Numbered from the stretch's first letter, positions 11,650 to 24,545 are shown. The stretch is 64,000 nt of DNA from Okapia johnstoni (GCA_024291935.2 CM044307.1:100817461-100881460); one strand, 5' to 3'. A program made the numbers and translations. Notes: generated by a model not told the origin, from the letters alone.

Positions 11650-12160
11650 ATATTTTCACATCTTTTTCAGAAACGAAAGAGCTCCAAGATGGTAATGATT
11701 CCTGCCTCATGGTAAATCACATCCGTGTGTAAACTCCTCCCCTTAGGTGTGGACTGGACTGAGTGACTTGCTTCTAACAAACGGAATGTGGTAGAAGTAA
11801 TGGGATGTCACTTTTAAGATTAGGTTATTAAAAGACTATAGCTTCCATCTTGGCATGAACTCTTTCTTGCCCTCTGCCAAACTGCTTAAAATTTGGAAAA
11901 ACTTAATTGCAGTGTCAAAAAGCAATCTTATTAAGAGGCCCATATGGCAAGGAAGCAAGATCTGCCAGTAACCAGCTTTGAAGTGGGTCCCTCTCCCACC
12001 CCACCCCAAATTAAGCCTTCAGATGACACGATCCCAGCCAACAACGTGAAGTCCAAGTGCATCCAAATTCTTTAGCCATAGAAAATTTGGTAATAAATGT
12101 TTGGGATTTCAAGCTTAGAGGTAACCTGTGGCGCAGTGACAAACAACAGTTACACTGCTG
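11650..12160 (+). mobile_element. Solitary MLT1-type (MaLR) LTR
   Basis: Diverged LTR of the ERVL-MaLR group: ggactggactgagtgacttg (11752), cttctaacaaacggaatgtg (11771), cttcagatgacacgatccca (12017) and a polyadenylation-like ggtaataaatgtttgggat near 12091 with the gcagtgacaaacaac terminus near 12133. It has no internal coding region. It is an old genomic fossil. Confidence 0.7.
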
Positions 12161-12589
12161 GGCTTTGGATGAATGAAGAAGGCATTTCTACCCGTTTTCA
12201 TTGCTTCAGTTTGTGTGCATCCAAACAGCATGTCCCTGCTCTGCTTAATCCCTAATCTGTCTTTTCTCCTATATTTCAACTCCTTTTAAATGTGATCAGC
12301 TTGCTCTTTAAACTATTATTTAAATTTAGGCCTATCACTTTATTTCCACAAATTCAAAGCTCTAATCACACTGGACCACCCTCTATTTCTTGAATATGCA
12401 AAACAATCTGAAATTATAACTTCAGAAAAATAACAATCACCTGATAATGTACCAGTACTCATGCCTGATACCCCTTCAATATTTATTTTTGATGAGGGAG
12501 GGCATATGAATAGCAAGAAGGAAAAAAAAAATCAGCTTTTACACATTCCTTTGCATTGAGGGAAAAGAATATGTGTAATTTTCTATTGG
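12161..12589. other. Unassigned sequence
   Basis: No coding frame or nameable repeat. It separates the MLT1-type LTR from the BovB copy that starts near 12590. Confidence 0.35.
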
Positions 12590-15028
12590 ACAGTTGAAGC
12601 TGAAGATGAATGGTTCTAAGAAGACCTTCTAGAACTAACACCCAAAAAACATGTCCTTTTCATTGTAGGCGACTGCAATGTAAAAGTAGGAAGTCAAGAG
12701 ATACCTGAGAAACAGGCAAATTTGGCCTTGGAGTACAAAACGAAGCAGGACAAAGGCGAACAGAGTTTTGCCAAGAGAACATACTGGTCATAGTAAACAC
12801 CTTCTTACAACAACACAAGAGAAGACTCTACACATGGACATTAATAGACGGTCAATACTGAAATCAGACTGATTATATTCTTTGCACCCAAAGATGGAGA
12901 AACTCTATACAGTCAGCAAAAACAAGACCAGGAGATGACTGTAGCTGAGATCATGCATTCCTTATTGCCAAATTCAGACTTACATTGGAGAAAGTAGGGA
13001 AAACCACTAGACTATTCAGGTATGACCTAAATCAAATCTCTTACGATTATACAGTGGAAGTGACAAATAGATTCAAGGGACTAGATCTGATAGAATGCCT
13101 GAAGAACTATGGATGGAGGTTCGTGACATTGTACAGGAGACAGGGATCAAGACCATCCCCAAGAAAAAGAAATGCAAAAAGGCAAACTGGTTGTCTGAGG
13201 AGGCCTTACAAATTGCTGTGAAAAGAAGAGAAGCAGAAAGCAAGAAGAAGAGGAAATATAGACCCATTTCAATGCAGAGTTCAAAAGAATAACAAGGAGA
13301 GATAAGAAAGCCTTCCTCAGTGATCAAATAGAGGAAACCAATAGAATGGGAAAGACAAAGAGATCTCTTCAAGAAAATTAGAGATAACAAGGGAACATTT
13401 CAGGCAAAAATGGGCTCAATAAAGGACAGAAATGGTATGGACCTAACAGAAGCAGAAGATATTAAGAAGAGGTGGCAAGAATACACAGAACTATACAAAA
13501 AAGATCTTCATGACCCAGGTAACCATGATGGTGTGATCACTCACCTAGAGCCAGACATCCTGGAATGTGAAGTCAAGTGGGCCTTAGGAAGCATCACTAT
13601 CAACAAAGCTAGTGGAGGTGATGGAATTCCAGTTGAGCTATTTCAAATTCTAAAAGATGATGCTGTGAAAGTGCTGCATTCAATACGCCAGCAAATTTGG
13701 AAAACTCAGCAGTGGCCACAGGACTGGAAAAGGTCAGTTTGCATTCCAATCCCAAAGAATGGCAATGCCAAAGAATGTTCACACTACTGCACAAATGCAC
13801 TCATCTCACACGCTAGCAAAATGCTCAAAATCCTCCAAGCCAGGCTTCAACAAACAGTATGTGAACCGTGAACTTCCAGATGTTTAAGCTGGATTTAGAA
13901 AAGGCACAGGAACCAGAGATCAAATTGCCAACATCTGTTGGATCACTGAAAAAGCAATAGAGTTCCAGAAAAATATCTATTTCTGCTTTATTAACTATGC
14001 AAAAGCCTTTGATTGTGTGCATCACAATCAACTGTGGAAAATTCTTAAAGAGATGGGAATACCAGACCACCTGACCTGTCTCTTGAGAAATCTGTATGCA
14101 GGTTAAGAAGCAACAGTTAGAACCAGACATGGAACAACAGACTGGTTCCAAATCGGGAAAGGAGTATGTCAAGGCTGTATATTATCAACCCTACTTATAT
14201 AACTTCTATGTAGAGTACATCATGTGAAATGCCAGGCTGGATGAAGCACAAGCTGGAATCAAGATTGCCAGGAGAAATATTAATAAGCTCAGATATGCAG
14301 ATGACCCTTATGGTAGAAAGTGAAAAGAACTGAAGAGTCTCTTGATGAAAGTGAAAGAAGAGAGTGAAAACGTTGGCTTAAAACTCAACATTCAGAAAAC
14401 TAAGATCATGACATCTGGTCACATCACTTCATGGGAAATAAATGGGGAAACAGTGGAAACAGTGACAGACTTTATTTTGGGGGGCTCCAAAATCACTGCA
14501 GATCGTGACTGCAGCCATGAAATTAAAAGGCACTTACTCCTTGGAAGAAAAGCTGTAACCAACCTTGACAGCATATTAAAAAGCAGACACATTACTTTGC
14601 CAACAAAGGTCCGTCTAGTCAAAGCTAGTCATGTATGGATATGACAGTTGGACTATAAAGAAGGCTGAGCGCCAAAGAATTGATGCTTCTGAACTGTGGT
14701 GTTGGAGAAGACTCTTGAGAGTCCCTTGGACTTCAAGGTCAAATCAGTCAATCCTAAAGAAAATCAGTTGTGAATATTCATAGAAGGACTGTTGCTAAAG
14801 CTCCAATACTGTGGCCACCTGATGCAAAGAACTGACTCATTGGAAAAGACCCTGATGCTGGGAAACATTGAAGGCAGGAGGAGAAGGGGACATCAAAGGA
14901 TGAGATGGTTGGACGGCATCACCACTTCGATGGACATGAGTTTGAGTAAGCTCTGGGAGTTGCTGATGGACAGGGAAGCCTGGTGTGCTGCAGTCCATGG
15001 GGTCGCAAAGAGTCGGACACGACTGAGT
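12590..15028 (+). mobile_element. RTE-BovB, 2.4 kb, endonuclease to 3' end (plus)
   Basis: One of the two longest BovB copies here. It opens in the C-terminal half of the apurinic-like endonuclease (about 12650-12960), passes the linker (frames near 12985-13292), the RT N-terminal region (open at 13410-13871) and the RT core. It ends at the BovB terminus. The ORF is destroyed: stops and frameshifts lie near 13290, 13880, 14105 and 14225. A frameshift directly follows the catalytic YADD codons near 14300. It therefore cannot encode an active enzyme. Confidence 0.93.
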
Positions 15029-15078
15029 GAAAGTGAAAAGTCACTCAGTTGTGTCCGACTCTTTGCGACCCCATGGAC
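14993..15078. repeat. 38-bp inverted repeat, 10-bp spacer
   Basis: Arms at 14993-15030 and 15041-15078 are reverse complements with a single mismatch (14993 side cacgactg, other side cacaactg). The arms are the BovB 3' terminus and the BovB-derived start of an oppositely oriented Bov-tA SINE. The spacer is aagtgaaaag. Confidence 0.95.
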
Positions 15079-15338
15079 TCAACAGTCCATGTAATTCTCC
15101 AGGCCAGAATACTGGACTGAGTAGCCTTTCCCTTCTCCATGGGATCTTCCCAACCCAGGGATCGAACCCAGGTCCCCGCATTACTGACAGATTCTTTACC
15201 AGCTGAGCCACAAGCGAAGCCCAAGAGTACTGGAGTGGGTAGCCGATCCCTTCTCCAGCAGATCTTCCTGACCCAGGAGTCAAACCAGGGTCTTCCGCAT
15301 TGCAGGCAGAATCTGTACCAACTGAGCCACCAGGGAAC
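15029..15338 (-). mobile_element. Bov-tA SINE with extra tRNA-type unit (minus)
   Basis: The BovA unit in reverse (tgtgtccgactctttgcgac) leads into a tRNA-derived head (gatcttcccaacccagggat, ttctttaccagctgagccac). A second partial unit follows from about 15225 (ggagtgggtagccgatccct) ending ctgagccaccagggaac. Confidence 0.92.
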
Positions 15339-16392
15339 TTAATTTCCCATTGCATAATTAATTCATTTGATCACTTTCCCAAAACTGTTGCAAAAATATG
15401 CTAGTATTTTACAGATTATAGAGTTTTGACATTCCTTTACAGGTACATTATGAGTCAAAAGAGAAAGTAAAAAGGCAGAAATAAAAACACCTAAATTTTC
15501 AATTTGCCTTCTGAAACAACTGTCACTACACAGTCCTTCTGAAAGCAATTCATCACAAAAATTTACTGTAGTATTTTCCAAACTATTTCCATGAAACTAC
15601 TTAAATGAAATGGTTAATAAATGGTCTTTAGTAAAAGTGTCCTTAAAAATAGTTAAATTTAGGAAACAATGGATTAAACAGATTTCTTTACAGCAGAACT
15701 TGTCAGCAAATCTCTTTTTTCCCACTGACATCTATTTTTATGACCAAAATCTATTTTTATGTTCAAGTTAAGGCAGACAGTCTAGTCTGGGAACCACTGT
15801 ACCATACATACAATGTATCCGTAACATAATAAACAAGTGTACCATTGCACTGTGAATTCCAAGTCTCTCACAGATATTCCATAATGAATAAATTCACAAT
15901 TTTACACTACTTCTCACCTTTAAGGGAAAAATTTTATATGCAGATTTTGTGCACCAATAACTGCATGGAATCAAGAAACTTCTGGAAGGTTTTTGGTTGT
16001 TGTTGTTTATCTAAACTAGACAATCAATAATTAACTTGGCTAACAACACATTACAAATAAGATTTTCACCTTTTGAAGGTTTTCCAGCTACCTAAAAGAC
16101 TTTGACACACATAGGCATCTCCGTCAGAAAGACAGAAGCTACAAAATCCTGCTAAAGGATCTTTAGATAAAACACAGTGCTAAAAACCCTAACAAAGCAC
16201 ACTCTCTTGCTCCATCACAAAAAGGCAGGTTCACAGGACGAAGGGGTTGAGCCCAGTTACCAACAAAAGTAACCTGATAAAAATTCAATTCTTTCAGATC
16301 TTAAGAATTAACTATGGCAACTTTGGACTTTTCGTGAAGAAGACAAAAGGAACCCACGAGTAATGGCTGAGGCACTGCTAGGCCTTATAGTG
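15339..16392. other. Unassigned intronic sequence
   Basis: No gene-like frame and no repeat I can name. The longest frames, 72 and 61 codons, show no family features. Confidence 0.35.
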
Positions 16393-16725
16393 TGCTGTGC
16401 TGTGCTTAGCTGTTCAGTCATGTCCGACTATTTACGACCCGGAGGACTGTAGCCCATCAGGCTCTTCTGTCCATGCAGATTCTCTAGGCAAGAATACTGG
16501 AGTGGGTTGCCATGCCCTCCTCCAGGGGATCTTTCCAATTCAGGGATTGAACTCAGGTCTCCTGCATTGCAAGCAGATTCTTTATTGTCTGAGCCACCAG
16601 GGAAGCAAATGAACACTACAGCAGGTAGCCTATACCCTCTCCAGGGGATCTTCCCTACCCACGAATCCAACCAGAAGTCTCCTGCATTGCAGACGGATTC
16701 TTTACCAGCTGAACTACCAGAGAAA
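16393..16725 (-). mobile_element. Bov-tA SINE with extra tRNA-type unit (minus)
   Basis: The BovA part in reverse (ggagtgggttgccatgccct) is followed by a tRNA-like head closing at gagccaccagggaag (about 16600). A second tRNA-like unit follows (ccaggggatcttccctaccc, ttctttaccagctgaactac). Flanks ccttatag and ccttacag may be a decayed target duplication. Confidence 0.9.
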
Positions 16726-16829
16726 CCCTTACAGATTTCTTCTCAATTTAGTCTTTTAACCACTTTAATCCTTTATTTCTGACTTTTCCAGCCTATGTTC
16801 ATGTAGATAAGAGTTAAATTATTCTCTTC

Positions 16830-17038
16830 ATCCATTTTCTGTAGCACTGTGAACACACCTGTTCTAATACACTTAAAACATTGTGTTATAATTATCTACC
16901 AATTTTCCTCTGCATTCATTTTGCTCTGTTACTGCTTTCACTACTACAAGCTCTTAAAAGCAAGGACCCTATTTCATATTCATAGGATAGTATCTAGACT
17001 ACTTAGGCATTATCAAATGTTGAATGGAGGAAACTGAG
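16830..17038 (+). mobile_element. L2 3' end (plus)
   Basis: Diverged L2: ctacaagctcttaaaagcaaggaccct-type wording (16944) and a terminal atcaaatgttgaatggag (17011). It is old. Confidence 0.55.
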
Positions 17039-17117
17039 TATGACTTAGCTTCAGTGATAGTACTCAAAAATACATTGCTCATTCTTTCTTACAGATGACT
17101 ATGAAAAAAGAAAGGGA

Positions 17118-17332
17118 AAGTGTTAGTCACTCAGTCAAGTCTAACTCTTTGTGACCTCATAGACTGTAGGCTGTCAGGCATACTGTATTCTGCCAGGCTC
17201 CTCTGTCCGTAGGATTTCGCAGGCAAGAACATGGGAGTGGGTAGCCATTGTCTTCTCCAGTGGATCTTTCCGACCCTGGGATTGAACAAAGGTCTCCTGT
17301 ATTGCAGGCAGATTCTTTACCACTGAGACACT
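17118..17332 (-). mobile_element. Bov-tA SINE (minus)
   Basis: The BovA unit in reverse carries a small internal duplication (ctgtcaggcatactgtattctgc-like expansion near 17172-17195), then the tRNA-derived head (tattgcaggcagattctttac). Confidence 0.9.
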
Positions 17333-17465
17333 GTTTTTTACGACCAAAGACAGATGACTATATCAGAAATCAGTTTTTCCATGTCATATCCGACTTACCA
17401 CAGTAGATAAGTTACAAAACATTTTGCAATCTTCTTATGTTAGGGGGAATAATACTTTATCTTTT

Positions 17466-18955
17466 TCAGTTCAGTTCAGTTCAGTCGCTCAGTTGTGTCC
17501 GATTACTTGTGACCCCATGAATCACAGCACGCCAGCCCTTCCTGTCCATCACCAACCCCCGGAGCTTACCCAAACTCATGTCCATCGAGTCAGTGATGCC
17601 ATCCAACCATCTCATCCTCTGTCGTCCCCTTCTCCTCCTGCCCCCAATCCTTCCCAGCATTAGGGTCTTTTCCAATGAGTCAACTCTTCGCATGAGGTGG
17701 CCAAAGTATTGGAGTTTCAGCTTCAACATCAGTCCTTCCAATGAACACTCAGGATTGATCTCCTTTAGGACGGACTGGTTGGATCTCCTTGCAGTCCAAG
17801 GGACTCTCAAGAGTCTTCTCCAACACCACAGTTCAAAAGCATCAATTCTGCAGCGCTCAGCTTTCTTCACTGTCCAACTCTCACATCCATACATGACCAC
17901 TGGAAAAACCATAGCCTTGACTAGATGGACATTTGTTGGCAAAGTAATGTCTCTGCTTTTAAATACGCTATCTAGGTTGGTCATAACCTTCCTTCCAAGG
18001 AGTAAGCGTCTTTTAATTTCATGGCTGCAATCACCATCAGCAGTGATTGTGGAGCCCAAAAAAATAAAGTCTGACACTGTTTCCACTGCTTCCCCATCTA
18101 TTTCCCATGAAGTGATGGGACCAGATGCCATGATCTTAGTTTTCTGAACGTTGAGCTTTAAGCCAACTTTTTCACTCTCCTCTTTCAGTTTCATCAAGAG
18201 GCTCTTTAGTTCTTCACTTTCTGCCATAAGGGTGGTGTCATCTGCATATCTAAGGTTATTGATATTTCTCCTGCCAATCTTGATTCCAGCTTGTGTTTCC
18301 TCCAGCCCAGCGTTTCTCATGATGTACTCTGCATATAAGATAAATAAGCAGGGTGACAATATACAGCCTTGATAGACTCCTTTTCCTATTTGGAACCAGT
18401 CTGTTGTTCCATGTCCAGTTCTAACTGTCGCTTCCTGACCTGCATACAGGCTTCTCAAGAGACAGGTCAGATGGTCTGGTATTCCCAGCTCGTTCAGAAT
18501 TTTCCACAGTTTATTGTGATCCACACAATCAAAGGCTTTGGCATAATCAATAAAGCAGAAATAGATGTTTTTCTGGAACTCTCTTGCTTTTTCCATGATC
18601 CAGCGGATGTTGGCAATTTGATCGCTGGTTCCTCTGCCTTTTCTAAAACCAGCTTGAACATCTTGAAGTTCACGGTTCATGTATTGCTAAAGCCTGGCTT
18701 GGAGAATTTTGAGCATTACTTTACTAGCGAGTGAGATGAGTGCAATTGTTCAGTAGTTTGAGCATTCTTTGGCATTGCCTTTCTTTGGAATTGGAATGAA
18801 ACCTGACCTTTTCCAGTCCTGTGGCCACTGATGAGTTTTCCAGATTTGCTGGCGTATCGAGTGCAGCACTTTCATAGCATCATCTTTTAGGATTCGAAAT
18901 AGCTCAACTGGAATTCCATCACCTCCGCTAGCTTTGTTCATAGTGATACTACACG
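17466..18955 (-). mobile_element. RTE-BovB, 1.5 kb, RT domain to 3' end (minus)
   Basis: It begins on the plus strand with ttcagttcagttcagtcgct, the BovB terminus in reverse, and extends into the RT N-terminal region near 18955. Most of its length is a single open frame (see the nested pseudogene entry). The 5' part (endonuclease) is absent by truncation. Confidence 0.94.
17481..18680 (-). pseudogene. BovB reverse transcriptase fragment, 399 codons
   Basis: A long, nearly intact piece of the BovB ORF2. RT motifs in order: GFRKG (residues 11-15), motif [10 protein letters not shown] (43-51), the QGCILSPC motif B region (104-111) and motif C YADD (145-148) with both catalytic aspartates. The C-terminal part contains the VMYGCESW and [14 protein letters not shown] segments. 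A stop codon just upstream (near 18687) cuts it from the rest of the RT domain, and the endonuclease is missing, so it is a dead fragment. The start methionine is simply the first in frame. Confidence 0.9.
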
Positions 18956-20498
18956 ACAAATGTAACCAAGAATTTTAGTATCTATTAATCCAAAGTATTA
19001 AACTATTTTGCAGCTAAATGTACAAATGACTGATACAGATCCCTCAGAAAAGTAACATTCTTCAAACCAAAAAGATGACTGGAGCTGAGTAAGATTACAC
19101 CAGGGTAAGAGACAAGTTTTTGTTTTAGCAGCCCTCTGCTGTTATCACTGCTGCTCTTGAATGGCTACACCTTTCTCACCTGTGTTCCCTTATCAGTTAG
19201 CAGGAATTCCAAGCCAGGAAAGACTCCAAGTAATTAATAACTTCACTTCACTTAGCTTCACTCACGCCTTTAGTGAGACCTGCACTTCCTAACTATTCCA
19301 TATGCAGACATAATCTCCTTCCCTCCTCTAGAGTTAGATAAAATAAACCAAAACTACTTTTAACTTTCCTTTTAGAAATATCAAATTATATAACCAATAT
19401 CATGTAATGTTTTGTTAAAAATAACATTAGCATTCTAGCCTAAAACTACTGCCACAAAAGGAATTCCTTTTTTGTGTAAGACAGAGTCCCAATGCACATA
19501 AGGTTCTTAGTAATTTAGCTACTGTGGTAATAAAGGCAGCCAAGAAGAGAGCACTGAAGACAAAGTGAAGGCCAGCTAGGTTTTTTTTCTTTCTTTTTTG
19601 GAGTGGTGCCTTGCATTTCACTGAAAGTCTAAAAGCTAAGTCTTGACCATATAAGGCTTTGGGATTCCCATGGACAGAAATGCCTAGGCAACAGTCAAAT
19701 CCAATCAAAACCATTAAATACATGAAACACAGGTACTAAACTATCGTTGAGAGGGTTCTTATTTTTCCTTCTAGTTTCATTTAAATATATTCTTATAGAT
19801 AATCCCAAAAGTGTTCCTGTAAATCATTATGACCAAATCCACAAAGTTAAAATATATAAAAAGTATATATAAATCACAGAACATTCCTTACAAAACAAAC
19901 AACTTTTGATGGAAATCCTCCTAAAGTCTGTTACACATTCCTCTGTCATTTAAAAAATGCACCAAAAAAATGAATTTCGTTTTTCTCTATTAACTCATTA
20001 TAGTGTCCATTATTAAACTCTTGATGTTATAGAACACTGTCCTTTTAGCCAGTCAATGGCATATACAGCTAAAATGATCTCTACCATGCTTTCTGGGAAT
20101 CATTTGCTTTTAATAGGCTTTCTGTTTTCTATTTTGCTTCCATATGTCACCTCCTGAAGCTACCTGATAGTATCCTATTTTCATCTTAATTTGTAGCTCT
20201 TATTTTGCCAAACATTAAAACAAAAACAAAACTGAGCCTAAAATAAGAGTATGTAGAAACTATGCGAGGACTTCTAAGTAAAATAAAAGTACTTGTGCTT
20301 AAGCATGTAGGTTCTGTAACATCTGTTCCACTTCCATGAATCACGCTTATTTTCCAGCTATTATTTAAGTAATAAAGTTTCCAATAAGAGAAAATTGATT
20401 AGAGAATTCCATAGAAGGCTATTCAAGTAGTATCAAAACTGACATCTCCTGAAAAAAGAGAAGCTAATATAAGTTACTGGCCAAGTTTTCTTTGCACT
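18956..20498. other. Unassigned intronic sequence
   Basis: Mostly unique AT-rich DNA. A 98-codon minus frame (19427-19723) lacks any domain I recognise and is probably chance. Confidence 0.35.
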
Positions 20499-20713
20499 GC
20501 TATTTGCTGTTTGGTTGCCAAGTTGTGTCCAACTCTTTTTCCGACCTCATGGGCTGTAGCCCGTCAGGCTCCTCTGTCTATGGGATTTCACACGCAAGAA
20601 TACTGGAGTGGGTTGCCACTCCCTTTGCACAGGCTCTTCCCTACCCAGATATTGAACCTGTGTCTCCTGCATTGTAGGCAGATTCTTTACCACTGAGCCA
20701 CCAGGGGAGCCCT
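20499..20713 (-). mobile_element. Bov-tA SINE (minus)
   Basis: The BovA unit in reverse (ggctgtagcccgtcaggctc, ggagtgggttgccactccct) then the tRNA-derived head (tgcattgtaggcagattctt, ccactgagccaccagggga). Confidence 0.93.
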
Positions 20714-21234
20714 TTGCATATGGGGTGATTAAAAAGAACAAACATGGGATACAGCTAGTGCTGATCATGCCAGAACTCCTGGAAAAAACAGTGGTGACCC
20801 TAAGAAAATGAGCAAAGACCCTAAGATAATAGTTGACTTTTACATTATCTATATTTTACTTACATCTGCATGCTCATGTCTTTAGAACAGTAAGACATCC
20901 TGATAACTTACTTAGTGATTTAATTTTCAAGAATTCAAGAAAAAAAGGGAAAGTAGAAGTTCATTTCATGAAACAGTACGTAAAGCTCAGTGGAACAGTC
21001 ATGTCTGATAAGAAATTAAATCTTTTCTGACAGCTATTTCATGTTAACAAGAGAACAGATTATATTAATAATATAAACAACAGAGTATATCAATAAGGTA
21101 CACCCCCCAAGTTCTGTCTTATCATAATAACACACTTCTTTTTCCAGAAAATATCTTTAGGAAGACCAAAAACAGCTTGTAGACTTTAATACCCTTTACC
21201 AGCACCACTACACAGTTCAGATCTTTTTCAATAA
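20714..21234. other. Unassigned AT-rich sequence
   Basis: Nothing gene-like is visible. The 65-codon frame at 20833-21030 has no recognisable features. Confidence 0.35.
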
Positions 21235-21700
21235 CTAGTGAGCATCCATCATTTACTGGGTACAGTATGCTGGGCATATAAAGATAAATCATGATTGATA
21301 CAGATCCGAATGAAATATATAATTTTAATTGGGAACCAAAGAGGAAATAGTTTAAGTAAGGCAAGTACCTTACTGTGTAGGAGTTCCGAAGATAGGAATA
21401 CCCTAGGGAGGAGTCAGAGCTCCATGAGTATGTGTCTTTAAAGAAAGAGTGATGGCTAAAACTATCTTCTTAAAACTCAGGGAGCAGAATATCAGATAAA
21501 GAGCATTTGGTACTGCTAAAGGATTATAAAGAGCAAGAAGGAAGGATAGTGATTAGGAAAATTAAGTCGAGATAAGAGAGGGCGACTGTGGCTGACCTTG
21601 TAAACCAGGCTAAGGAGACTTAATTTATTCTGTACTATAGTATTTATCAAATATGAATAATATAAAGGGATCCCTCTAAAAGGAAAAAAAAAATCACACA
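21235..21700 (-). mobile_element. L2-like fragment (minus)
   Basis: Reverse complement of L2 wording: gagcatccatcatttactgg (21241), gctggg at 21270, then ggctgaccttgtaaaccagg (21590), the segment that in L2 precedes the downstream region. Old and diverged. Confidence 0.5.
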
Positions 21701-22922
21701 ATCTTCCCTAAAATTGATTGAAATTACTTTTATGTCATTTAAACAGCTGCTAGCATAAACCTAGGCCTTAATACATGCCTTGGTATATAAATAAATCTAA
21801 ACAAATTTATAAATTTTCTCACTACTTTTTTCTTCAGTTTGTAAAAGGGGTTTGTGATGACTGGGAAATTATCACCATTCAATTGCAAACATGACATTTT
21901 CACTAAATCCATCTTGGTCTTTACTCACTTGTTGCTCACAGTTAAATCTGTTATATTTGGCACCAACACCAACACAAATGCAAATGTCTTCAACTGAAAC
22001 TAAGAAGCAGTATTCACTTGTAAAATAGTCATTCTATCTACCTGTGTTCCTAACTACCCACGGTCATATAGTTTAGATTATTGTCACAATTTAGACATTC
22101 TTATCGACATAGTAAGAGAAAAAGTGTCTAAAGAATGTCTCCTAAATTTCTGGCTTATGTGATTAGATGGAAGATGATACCACCATATTCAAAATGTGTC
22201 ACCTAAGATCTTAGAATTCTGAAACTTCCAGAGAAGAATACAGTACCCCACTGTATATCCTTCTCTCTTCTGACTGAATCTCTTCTTTTTCGGTCTTCAC
22301 TGTGAATTCCTGATTATTGACCCCTTCCAGTTCTTCCCAGTTCACCATTCATAGGCTTTACTTGCCTACTCTACTTCAATTATCCATTCACCATCCCAGA
22401 ATTTCCTGCCAATCTCTAGGGCTGAGTGATATCATACATTTCCATCTTACAAAGATGCTGTCAAGCAATGCTAGAAAAATTATGAAACCATATTAATTTG
22501 GTTCACTATAACATAGTTCTCTTTTTCCTAAATTCCTATCATTGTATTTACCATTTCAAATCTCCTCTAGTCTCCTTAAGATCTCTGATATTAAATTCTA
22601 CTGCTCCACAATGCCATCCAAGAGCTATACTTTTACACTGAAGAAAAAGAAAATGGTTAATGGCAATTTTCTACGATCTTACTCCTTCCACACTAAAAGT
22701 TCTTTCATCTCCACATTCCCCTTCTTCCTTCTCTTTGGTTTGGAAGCAGAAACGTCCCATTATTCCTAAATTAATTCCTAATGACTTACTACAGAAATGC
22801 CTTCAACTTTTCCATATTTGTATTTCAAAATTTTACCCTATGTGTCAGCCAAACTGAACTACTCACTAGTTCAATTCTCATCCTGGCATTTCTTCTAATG
22901 CTGCTCCCTCCTTCTATAAATT
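21701..22922. other. Unassigned sequence, pyrimidine-rich in part
   Basis: 22240-22900 is pyrimidine-rich on the plus strand and may be a very old LINE. Frames of 65-86 codons there overlap each other and look like chance. Confidence 0.3.
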
Positions 22923-23045
22923 GTTGTTGTTATTCAGTCGCTAAGTCGTGTCTGACTCTTTGCAACCCCATGGACCGCAGAACACCAAGCTTCCCTGCCC
23001 TTCACTATCCCCCAGAGTTTGTTCAAACTCATGTCCACTGAGTGG
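22923..23045 (-). mobile_element. Short older BovB 3' end (minus)
   Basis: Starts cagtcgctaagtcgtgtctg and keeps the BovB 3' segment through tgtccactgagtggtaatgc. Several changes and the truncated length suggest an older insertion. Confidence 0.8.
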
Positions 23046-23159
23046 TAATGCTATCTGTATATCTGCCTAGACTAAGCCCACTCCCCAACAAAACTTCTGT
23101 CCATTCCTCCATATCCTAAACACCACATAAAACACAAAAATACTTCTTTATACCACCTT

Positions 23160-24545
23160 TCACGCTTTCCCTTTACATTTTATTATAAAAATGTTCAAAT
23201 ATATAGCAAAGTTGAAAGACTCTTACTGTGATTATCTATGTACCCATTAGCCAGATTATATTATTAACATGTTAATACTAGCTTGGCATATAGCTAACTA
23301 TCCTTTATCCATCCATTAATCTAGCTACTTTAAAAAGCACCAAAAAAGTAAAACTGTAGCAATTAGTATAGATAATCAGTAGATTACCTCCCTAAAATAT
23401 CTCAGTTATGTACAGATGTGAGAGCTGAACCATAAAGAAGGTTGAGCGCCATAGAATTGATGCTTTAGAATTGTGGTGCTGGAGAAGACTCCTGCAAGTC
23501 CCTCGGACAGCAAGGATATTAAGCCAGTCAATTCTAAAGGAAATCAAAACTGAATATTCAATGGAAGGACTGATGGTGAAGCTCCAATACTTGGCCACCT
23601 GATGGGAAAAGTCGACTCATTGGAAAAGACCCTGATGCTGGGAAAAATTGAGGGCAGGAGGAGAAGAGGGTGACAGAGGATAAGATGGTTGGATGGTATC
23701 ACCGACTCAATGAATATGAGTTTTAAGCAAAGTCCAAGAGATGGTGAAGGACAGGGAAGCCTGGCATGCTGCAGTTCATGGGGTCACAAAGAGTCGGACA
23801 TGACTTAGCGACTAAACAACAAAATACTTTAGCATTTGTTTACTATTTGTTTAGTTTTCTTTCGATGCAAAATTTACATACTATGAAATGCAAGGAATTT
23901 AAATGTACATTTACTGTTTTAACTAATGCATAAATCTGTGTAACCCAAACCTCTATCAGTATTTAGAACCTACCATGACTACAGTTCCTTCATGTCCCTT
24001 TCTAGTGAACTCCCACTCCCCCTCCACCACAAAAGCAACCACTACTCTTTTTTTTCCCACCACAAGTAAGATGTAGCTATTTTAAATTTTCATGGAAGTG
24101 GAACCCTTGAGTATATCCTTACTATGTGAAAGCCTTCAAGTAAAATGTTTTTATGATTCATTCATTTACCTGTAGGTATTGGTAGTTTGCCCTTTTTACT
24201 GCTGACTACTTCCTTGTTATGGTATATCATAATTTATACATTCCTCTACTGATGAACACCTAGGCTGTTTCCAGTTTTCAACTATTAAGAATAAACCTGC
24301 TATGGACATTCTGGTACAAGTCTTTTCAGAACATATGTTTCCATTTCTCTTGGGCGAACACTACGTACAGCATTTCTGAGCAGGTGTATGTTTTCTAAGA
24401 AACTGATGAACATTTTCCCAAAGCTACTATACTAATTTATATCTCTACCCATAATGAGAGTTTCCACAGCTCTGTATTCTCAATAATGTTTGATGATTTG
24501 AATTTTTTTCTTTTTCATTAGCCACTGATTAGTGTAACATCCCCC
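23160..24545 (-). mobile_element. Old L1 (minus), split by BovB
   Basis: On the plus strand 23160-23390 and 23830-24545 read as the reverse complement of old L1: atttactgttttaactaatg, ttcctctactgatgaacacc (24243), tttccagttttcaactatta and ctaagaaactgatgaacatt. BovB at 23397-23822 divides it. Confidence 0.75.
23397..23822 (+). mobile_element. RTE-BovB 3' end, older subtype (plus)
   Basis: The C-terminal ORF2 remnant is broken by stops and deletions. It ends gacatgacttagcgactaaa, an older BovB terminus variant rather than the gactgagcgactgaactga form. It is inserted in the L1 at 23160-24545. Confidence 0.88.

Noticed and set aside
11650..12160. Provirus
   Set aside because: Only LTR-like wording is visible; no internal coding sequence or second LTR nearby.
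17578..18147. 189-codon plus frame as a gene
   Set aside because: It is antisense to the BovB reverse transcriptase; the same antisense frame recurs at other BovB copies (27101-27469, 1166-1459).
19427..19723. 98-codon minus frame with hydrophobic stretches
   Set aside because: No recognised family, no splice context and AT-rich unique DNA; a chance frame is likelier.
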